Source: Mesobacterium_A hydrothermale
GTDB lineage: Bacteria > Pseudomonadota > Alphaproteobacteria > Rhodobacterales > Rhodobacteraceae
Length of the DNA stretch: 19,885 nt
Assembly: GCF_035818635.1 (NCBI RefSeq)
Contig: NZ_JAYLLH010000042.1
Coordinates: 1-19,885, forward strand
Direction of reading: 5' to 3'
Both the position numbers and the translations under genes were made by a program. The notes below the pieces were generated by a model. It was not told the origin of the DNA. It saw only the letters and a program-made list of their open reading frames with translations, and searched no databases. Of this stretch, positions 15,122-19,885 are shown piece after piece (positions within the stretch are counted from its first letter, which is position 1; every line of letters begins with the position of its first letter).

Positions 15122-15149
15122 TTTACAATTAGCGCTAACGGATGTAGAT
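15122..15149 (+). promoter_or_regulatory. Candidate edd promoter with LacI-type operator palindrome
   Basis: The 143-bp gap between divergent rlmI and edd contains TTAGCGCTAA (15129-15138), a perfect 10-bp palindrome with the central CG typical of LacI-family operators. It sits between a possible -35 TTTACA (15122-15127) and a possible -10 GTAGAT (15144-15149; 16-base spacer), so a bound repressor would block initiation of edd. LacI-family regulators of sugar-acid metabolism recognise similar TTAGCGCTAA sites. No regulator gene is in the window. The palindrome is certain; its role is inferred. Confidence 0.5.
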
Positions 15150-15204
15150 GCGCAGGGACGGCCGCGACATCACCGCCGACTGACTGCAACCGACCGGAAG
15201 AGCC

Positions 15205-17010
15205 ATGACCCTGCATCCCACCATCGCCGAAGTCACCGCCCGGATCGAAGCCCGCAGCGCCCAGACCCGGGCCGCGTACCTGGACCGCATGCGCCGGGCT
15301 ATCGACGACGGGCCGCGCCGCGCCCATCTGAGCTGTGGCAACCAGGCCCACGCCTACGCCGCGATGGGCGACGACAAGCAGACCCTGGCCCGCGACGCCG
15401 GCCCGAACATCGGGATCGTCACCGCCTATAACGACATGCTTTCGGCGCACCAGCCGTTTGAAACCTATCCGCAGCTGATCCGCGATGCCGCGCGCCGGAA
15501 TGGCGGCACGGCGCAGGTCGCTGGCGGCGTGCCCGCGATGTGTGACGGTGTCACCCAGGGGCAGCCGGGAATGGAACTGTCGCTGTTTTCCCGCGACGTG
15601 ATCGCCCTCGCTGCCGCCGTCGCACTGTCGCACAACACGTTCGACAGCGCGCTTTACCTTGGCGTCTGCGACAAGATCGTGCCGGGGCTTGTGATGGCCG
15701 CGGCCACGTTCGGCTTTCTGCCGGGCATCTTCGTGCCTGCCGGACCGATGCCGTCGGGCATCCCGAACGACGAAAAGGCCAAGGTGCGCCAGCAATACGC
15801 CACCGGCGAAGTCGGCCGCGACAAGCTGATGGCGGCCGAGATGGCCAGCTATCACAGCCCGGGCACCTGCACGTTTTACGGCACCGCCAATTCCAACCAG
15901 ATGCTGATGGAATTAATGGGGCTGCACCTGCCCGGCGCCAGCTTTGTCGGCCCCGGCACCCCGGTACGCGAGGCGCTGACCGTGGCCGCAGCGGAACGGG
16001 CACTGCACATCTCGGCCCAGGGGGCAGACTTCACCCCAGTCTGCGATGTTCTTGACGCCAAGGCTTTCGTCAACGGCATCGTCGGGCTGATGGCAACAGG
16101 CGGGTCCACGAACCTTGTCCTGCATCTGCCCGCGATGGCCCGCGCCGCCGGTATCCTGCTGGAGGTCGAGGATTTCGATATCATTTCCGATGTTACGCCC
16201 TTGATGGCCAAGGTCTATCCCAACGGGCTGGCCGACGTGAACCATTTCCACGCCGCGGGCGGGCTGGCCTACATGATCGGTGAATTGCTGGGCGCGGGTT
16301 TGCTGCATGACGACGTGACCACCATCGCCGGCAAGGGGCTGTCGCGCTATACGCAAGAACCGATGCTGGAAGAGGGCAAGGCCGTCTGGCGTCCCGCGCC
16401 GGGCGTTTCCCAGAACGACAAGATCCTGCGCCCCGCCTCGGATCCGTTCCAGCCCACGGGCGGGCTGAAACAACTGTCGGGCAATCTTGGCCATGGCATG
16501 ATGAAGGTTTCCGCGGTCGCCCCCGAACGTCATGTGATCGAGGCACCCGCCCGGATTTTCCACGACCAGGACAGCGTGAAGGCGGCGTTCAAAGCCGGCG
16601 AGTTTTCTGATGACGTCATCATCGTTGTCCGGTTCCAGGGACCCAAGGCCAACGGCATGCCGGAACTGCATGGGCTGACACCGACGCTGGCGGTGCTGCA
16701 GGATCGCGGGTTGAAGGTGGCACTGGTCACCGATGGCCGCATGTCCGGTGCCAGCGGCAAGGTCCCCGCCGCGATCCACGTCTGTCCCGAAGCCGCCGAT
16801 GCGGGCCCGCTGGCCCGGCTGCGCGATGGCGATCTGTTGCGCGTCGACGCGGTCGCCGGAACCATCGCCTGCCTCGCCCCGGATTTCGACAGCCGCACGC
16901 CGGTCACCGCCGATCTGTCGGGCAATGCCCATGGCATCGGACGAGAGTTGTTCGAGGTGTTCCGCAAGAACGTCGGCCTTGCGTCGAACGGTGCCGGGGT
17001 GGTGGTGTAA
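15205..17010 (+). CDS. edd: Phosphogluconate dehydratase
   Basis: 601 residues. The enzyme converts 6-phosphogluconate to 2-keto-3-deoxy-6-phosphogluconate, the first dedicated step of the Entner-Doudoroff pathway, in the cytosol. It belongs to the IlvD/Edd iron-sulfur dehydratase family and is full length. Visible motifs are VTAYNDMLSAHQPFETYP (about 73-90), GGVPAMCDGVTQGQPGMELS with C113, LGVCDKIVPG with C155, and GTCTFYGTANSNQMLMELMG with C222. The three cysteines are the expected cluster ligands. 'VTDGRMSGASGKVPAAIH' near the C-terminus is the conserved active-site loop. GGAAG (15196-15200) lies 4 bases before the ATG. The partner eda is 1.05 kb downstream, beyond an opposing lipoprotein gene. 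Confidence 0.95.
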   Translation: MTLHPTIAEVTARIEARSAQTRAAYLDRMRRAIDDGPRRAHLSCGNQAHAYAAMGDDKQTLARDAGPNIGIVTAYNDMLSAHQPFETYPQLIRDAARRNGGTAQVAGGVPAMCDGVTQGQPGMELSLFSRDVIALAAAVALSHNTFDSALYLGVCDKIVPGLVMAAATFGFLPGIFVPAGPMPSGIPNDEKAKVRQQYATGEVGRDKLMAAEMASYHSPGTCTFYGTANSNQMLMELMGLHLPGASFVGPGTPVREALTVAAAERALHISAQGADFTPVCDVLDAKAFVNGIVGLMATGGSTNLVLHLPAMARAAGILLEVEDFDIISDVTPLMAKVYPNGLADVNHFHAAGGLAYMIGELLGAGLLHDDVTTIAGKGLSRYTQEPMLEEGKAVWRPAPGVSQNDKILRPASDPFQPTGGLKQLSGNLGHGMMKVSAVAPERHVIEAPARIFHDQDSVKAAFKAGEFSDDVIIVVRFQGPKANGMPELHGLTPTLAVLQDRGLKVALVTDGRMSGASGKVPAAIHVCPEAADAGPLARLRDGDLLRVDAVAGTIACLAPDFDSRTPVTADLSGNAHGIGRELFEVFRKNVGLASNGAGVVV

Positions 17011-17015
17011 TGCAA

Positions 17016-17039
17016 ACGGGCCGCCCGGAAACGGCCCGT
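17016..17039. terminator. Hairpin between convergent edd and lipoprotein gene
   Basis: ACGGGCCG (17016-17023) pairs with CGGCCCGT (17032-17039) across an 8-base loop, starting 6 bases after the edd stop and lying 21 bases before the lipoprotein gene's stop. There is no strong T-run on either side, so termination may be weak or bidirectional. If it works, eda cannot be transcribed from the edd promoter. Confidence 0.55.
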
Positions 17040-17060
17040 CGGTTGTCCAGAAACGCGGGG

Positions 17061-17813
17061 TTACCGCTTTTCGACGACGTAAGTGCCACCGGTGCCCGCG
17101 AAATCGGAAATGCCGGGCTGCTGGTCGTCATCGATGACAAGGTTGGCCGGACCTGCCGAATGGGTCGCGCCACTGCCGAACATCGCCCCGCCGATCGACA
17201 CCAGCGCCGTGCCCGTGGTGCCCAGTTGCGGCGCATTGGTGGAATCGATGTCGCCGGTGAAATTCACCATGAAGGCGCCGGTGCGCGTCGTGACCGGGCC
17301 CACGACGGGGGCGTTGATCGTGCTTTCGGTGGTGGTCAGCGTACCACTGCCCGCAGCATTGGCGGTGCTCAGCTGTGCCGACCAGGTGAAATCGGCGCCG
17401 GTTGCGTCCTTGCCCCGGATGTTGTCGACTGTGCCGGTGATCGGGCTTTGACCGCTGTTGGCGAATTGAACCGTCATGTCGACATCGCCCATCACTTCGC
17501 GCGCGACCACCGAACTGTCGCTGGACTTGATCATCGTGTCGAAGGCGACCGATCCGGTGTATTGCGCGTTGCCCGAAGGCGGCATGTCGCTGGTCGGGGC
17601 GTTGCTGAGGTTGGTGGTGTCGGTATACTGGCTGAACAGCGACTGGTGTGCGGCAAAGCTTGCGGATGTCGTGCCGCCGGTACCCCCGGTGCCGCCTCCG
17701 GTCGTGCCGCCTGCGGTACCGCCATTGCCCTGGATGCAGCCGGAAAGGGCGGCCGCTGCCACAGTTACGACGATCAGGCGCAGCGGTGTTCGCGGGTGGA
17801 AATCGAATTGCAT
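17061..17813 (-). CDS. Surface lipoprotein with TbpB-like beta-barrel domain
   Basis: 250 residues. A lipoprotein signal peptide has hydrophobic residues about 11-22 and lipobox LSGC with C26. A Gly/Thr linker (about 30-50) follows, encoded by repetitive GGC/ACC-rich codons. The remainder is rich in beta-strands. It shows 'YTGSVAFD', 'GDVDMTVQFANSG', 'ITGTVDNI', and a late 'SIGGAMFGSGA', the pattern of the transferrin-binding-protein-like 8-strand barrel found in many alphaproteobacterial lipoproteins. The ligand is unknown; iron or heme binding should not be assumed. AAGGA lies 8 bases upstream of the ATG at 17813. The 253-bp gap between this gene and eda must hold both divergent promoters, but I see no clear motif there. 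The gene faces edd and separates it from eda. Confidence 0.7.
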   Translation of the reverse strand: MQFDFHPRTPLRLIVVTVAAAALSGCIQGNGGTAGGTTGGGTGGTGGTTSASFAAHQSLFSQYTDTTNLSNAPTSDMPPSGNAQYTGSVAFDTMIKSSDSSVVAREVMGDVDMTVQFANSGQSPITGTVDNIRGKDATGADFTWSAQLSTANAAGSGTLTTTESTINAPVVGPVTTRTGAFMVNFTGDIDSTNAPQLGTTGTALVSIGGAMFGSGATHSAGPANLVIDDDQQPGISDFAGTGGTYVVEKR

Positions 17814-18066
17814 TATTCAGGTCCTTGCTCGGATCACGTTGAAATATGCCCGGCCTGGATCGAACCTGCCAAAGGGGACAAAGGCTGGGAAACTCTCCCT
17901 GTCCGAGACCTGAACGGGCGGCGCTTGCAAGACGGAAAAAATGTCACCGTCCAAACAATCAAAGCGGCTGTTTCGCAATTTTGTCAACAACGACACTCTT
18001 GAACCTGAGTGCCGGCAACCAGGGATTGGTTTCCGTTGAGAGGCTTACACCAGAAAGGATCGCATC

Positions 18067-18714
18067 ATGATGTCGCCCGCTGAACAAAGCGCCCGCGCAG
18101 AGGAAATCTGCCGTCTTGCCCCGGTCGTTCCGGTGCTGGTGCTGAACGACACCGCGCAGGCCCGGCCGTTGGCCGAGGCCATGGTCGCCGGCGGTCTGCC
18201 CGCGCTAGAAGTGACGCTGCGCACGCCGGCCGCGCTTGACGTGATTCGCGAAATGGCGCAGGTGCCGGGCGGCGTCGTGGGGGCCGGCACGCTGCTGACG
18301 CCCGAAGACGTGGCCGCGGCCAAGGCGGCAGGGGCGACCTTCGGTGTGTCCCCCGGTGCCACCGACAGGCTTCTGGCAGCTTGCGCCGAACATGATCTGC
18401 CGCTGTTGCCCGGCGCCGCCACCGCGACCGAGGTGATGGAACTGCTTGAGCGCGGCTATACCGTGCAGAAATTCTTCCCGGCAGAGGCATCGGGCGGCGC
18501 TCCCGCGCTGAAATCCATCGGCGGCCCGCTGCCACAGGTCAAATTCTGCCCGACGGGCGGCGTTTCGTTGAAAAACGCCAATGACTACCTGGGGCTTGCC
18601 AATACGCTCTGTGTCGGCGGCAGTTGGGTTGCCCCGGCTGACAAGGTTGCTGCGGGCGACTGGGCCGGGATCGAAATCCTCGCGCGCGAAGCCGCGGCGC
18701 TGCCCCGGACCTGA
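18067..18714 (+). CDS. eda: 2-dehydro-3-deoxy-phosphogluconate (KDPG) aldolase
   Basis: 215 residues, the family length. The enzyme splits KDPG into pyruvate and glyceraldehyde-3-phosphate, and many relatives also act on 4-hydroxy-2-oxoglutarate. Class I aldolase features: E48 and R52 in LEVTLRTPAAL, 'GAGTLLTPEDV' (72-82), 'PGAATATEVMEL' (115-126), the Schiff-base lysine K135 in VQKFFPAE, and the phosphate-binding 'FCPTGGVSLKNA' with 'VGGSWV'. AAGGA (18055-18059) is 7 bases from the ATG at 18067; the second ATG three bases later is possible. It completes the pathway begun by edd, but with its own upstream region. Confidence 0.95.
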   Translation: MMSPAEQSARAEEICRLAPVVPVLVLNDTAQARPLAEAMVAGGLPALEVTLRTPAALDVIREMAQVPGGVVGAGTLLTPEDVAAAKAAGATFGVSPGATDRLLAACAEHDLPLLPGAATATEVMELLERGYTVQKFFPAEASGGAPALKSIGGPLPQVKFCPTGGVSLKNANDYLGLANTLCVGGSWVAPADKVAAGDWAGIEILAREAAALPRT

Positions 18715-18730
18715 TCTTCTTCTGGCGGAA

Positions 18731-18810
18731 AATATCCCGGGGGTGAATGGCGGCGCAGCCGCCAGAGGGGGCAGCGCCCCCTAGGCCTCCGCTTTAGGGG
18801 GCACGCCCCC
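18731..18810. terminator. Triple GC hairpin between convergent eda and marC-family gene (intergenic repeat, copy 2)
   Basis: After the box AATATCCCGGGGGT (18731-18744) come three hairpins: TGGCGGC/GCCGCCA (18748-18754/18758-18764), AGGGGGC/GCCCCCT (18766-18772/18776-18782) and GGGGGC/GCCCCC (18797-18802/18805-18810). The box and the GGGGGCAGCGCCCCC core match the element after the glnE operon (12 of 14 box bases). Both lie between convergent genes. The likely role is termination or 3'-end stabilisation. Confidence 0.6.
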
Positions 18811-18823
18811 GAAGGCAAGGCCG

Positions 18824-19447
18824 CTACCCGCCAAAACCCACCGCGCGCAGCCCGTCCAGAACGAACTGGACCGACAGCGCTGCCAGCAGCATCCCCAAAA
18901 GCCGGGTCACCACGTTGATGCCCACCTTCCCCAGGGCGCGTTCGATCAGCCCGGCCGACAGGAAAAACGCCAGCACGATCAACAGCACCGCCACCATCAC
19001 CCCCAGCACTGCCGCCATGCCCCAGGCGTCAGAGGACTGGCCCGCCAGCAGGATCATCGTCGCGATCGACCCCGGACCGGCGATCAGCGGAATGGCAATG
19101 GGAAAGACCGACGGGTCCTCGCGGTCGTCCTCGCCAGCCTCGTCGGCCTGGCCCTTGCGGCGTTTGCTGCGGCGTTCGAACAACATGTCCAGCGCGGTCA
19201 GGAACAGCAAAACGCCCCCGGCAATGCGAAAGGCGGGCATCGAAATCCCGGCAAAACCCAGCACGGTTTCGCCAAGGAAGGTGAACAGCGTCAGCACCGC
19301 GAACGCGACAAGACAGGCGCGCAGCGCGATGCCTCGGCGATGGCGCGCATCCGCCCCATGGGTCAGCGCGACATAGAGCGGCGCCAGCCCGATCGGGTCG
19401 ATCACCACGAAAAGCGTGAAGAAAGCGGTCAGAATTTCCTGCGACAT
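18824..19447 (-). CDS. MarC family integral membrane protein
   Basis: 207 residues with six predicted membrane segments (about 5-28, 41-60, 66-89, 114-135, 142-165, 178-200) and a charged cytoplasmic-type loop (91-111, 'ERRSKRRKGQADEAGEDDRED'). Family signatures are 'FVVIDPIGLAPLY' (13-25) in the first helix and 'IPLIAGPGSIATMILL' (119-134), repeated in topology in each half. The function of this family (UPF0056) is unresolved; despite the name, a role in antibiotic resistance is not established. An AGAGG-like ribosome site precedes the ATG at 19447. It converges with eda. Confidence 0.9.
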   Translation of the reverse strand: MSQEILTAFFTLFVVIDPIGLAPLYVALTHGADARHRRGIALRACLVAFAVLTLFTFLGETVLGFAGISMPAFRIAGGVLLFLTALDMLFERRSKRRKGQADEAGEDDREDPSVFPIAIPLIAGPGSIATMILLAGQSSDAWGMAAVLGVMVAVLLIVLAFFLSAGLIERALGKVGINVVTRLLGMLLAALSVQFVLDGLRAVGFGG

Positions 19448-19809
19448 GCCTCTGGCCTGACAGGTTTGCGCGTGTGGATCAAGCGCCGTCGGCGTGGCAG
19501 CCCGGACAATGGCGCGTCACCGGGCAAAACGCGCAACCGGGCCAAAAAGACCAGCGCGCTTGCCGGTTCGCCTCTGGCCGGTCATCCTACCGGGTTGCAA
19601 CCGGCCGTCAAACCCGGCGCGCGCCGTGCGCCGATCCCGATGGCGCGCAGGTCCAGTGGAAGGCGGCCCTCGATCGAACGCCGCGGGGCAGGACGGATCG
19701 GCACAGCGCGCACCGGCCAGATCGCACAGAGCGCCCCCCGGGGGCGCGGTCAACGCAACGCCCCGAACGCCTCTGCGGTGTCCCATCTTGCCGTCCGCCG
19801 CCGGGCTTC
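19448..19809. other. About 360 bp without a convincing gene
   Basis: Between the marC-family start and the right-hand insertion sequence, all open frames are Arg/Pro/Ala-rich and unlike any family I recognise. A perfect palindrome GCGCCCCC/GGGGGCGC (19731-19747) sits in the middle. The stretch must hold the marC-family promoter. It may also include the truncated end of a gene broken by the insertion. Confidence 0.5.
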
Positions 19810-19883
19810 CTAGTGGATTGAATCCAACATTTGGAACCCTCGATTTCTTGCGGCGATGATGTCGTTGGGGTCTGCCCGCCAAA
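19809..19883. repeat. 75-bp inverted repeat, right copy (partner 1-75)
   Basis: Exact reverse complement of bases 1-75. The element begins at about 19813, after TA at 19811-19812, and continues past the window edge with two further bases (cg). Confidence 0.85.
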
Positions 19884-19884
19884 C
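19810..19884 (-). CDS. Transposase, C-terminal fragment (IS630-like), cut by window edge
   Basis: The last 24 residues are encoded on the minus strand, ending IIAARNRGFQMLDSIH and a TAG stop (19812-19810). The fragment is identical to that at the left edge with one more residue (V) visible. The stop again uses the TA at the insertion site. Confidence 0.5.
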   Translation of the reverse strand, partial: VWRADPNDIIAARNRGFQMLDSIH

Positions 19885-19885
19885 G
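19811..19885 (-). mobile_element. Insertion sequence end, probably IS630-like (right edge)
   Basis: Same element end as at the left edge, in opposite orientation, so the two copies point their transposase 3' ends toward each other across the intervening region. The junction again has CTAG (19810-19813). The two copies could flank a composite unit, or the window edges may be contig ends that stop in a repeated element. Confidence 0.6.

Noticed and set aside
17010..18002. Plus-strand open frame of 330 codons overlapping the lipoprotein gene
   Set aside because: The opposite strand carries a signal peptide with lipobox and a barrel-like pattern; the plus-strand product has no recognisable features and lacks a ribosome site.
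19340..19859. Plus-strand basic proteins (about 115-157 aa) near the right edge
   Set aside because: Frames are Arg/Pro-rich, partly overlap marC and the insertion sequence, and none has a family pattern or convincing ribosome site.

Overview
The window is GC-rich. Its gene content points to a marine-type alphaproteobacterium of the Rhodobacterales/Roseobacter group: glnE followed by a small conserved gene, a PIN-domain gene coupled to rlmI, Entner-Doudoroff edd and eda, a marC-type membrane gene, RTX proteins with DUF4214 domains, and GC-rich intergenic hairpins beginning with an 'AATAxCxCGGGGGT' box. The assignment rests on gene families and style, not on a marker gene.

Layout. Both edges carry the same 75 bp in inverted orientation (1-75 and 19809-19883). 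This is the 3' end of an insertion sequence, probably IS630-like, whose transposase stop codon falls on the TA target dinucleotide. At the left edge the element cuts into a gene for a methyltransferase-regulatory-domain protein (fragment 76-976). Next come two large secreted-type proteins on the + strand. The first (1061-6853, about 1930 aa) carries six tandem Hcp-like domains, RTX repeats, three Ig-like repeats, two DUF4214 domains and a C-terminal type I secretion-like tail. The second (6911-9004, 697 aa) has six propeller-type repeats followed by the same DUF4214/tail module.

From 9124 the window is mostly core metabolism: a shikimate/quinate dehydrogenase-family enzyme, glnE with an ATGA-overlapping 89-aa gene, then convergently (minus strand) rlmI and a PIN-domain protein overlapping by GTGA. 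Divergent from rlmI lies edd, behind a promoter-like region holding a LacI-type palindrome. Instead of continuing directly into eda, edd is followed by a minus-strand gene for a surface lipoprotein of TbpB-like barrel type. Then come eda, an intergenic triple hairpin, a minus-strand marC-family gene, and about 360 bp with no convincing gene before the right-hand insertion sequence.

How they work together. edd and eda form the lower Entner-Doudoroff pathway (6-phosphogluconate to KDPG to pyruvate plus glyceraldehyde-3-phosphate). GlnE controls glutamine synthetase. The two RTX proteins are probably secreted by a type I exporter that is not in the window. The most unusual item is the six-fold Hcp-like array in one chain: Hcp of type VI secretion normally assembles as a hexamer of separate chains, and no other type VI gene is present here.
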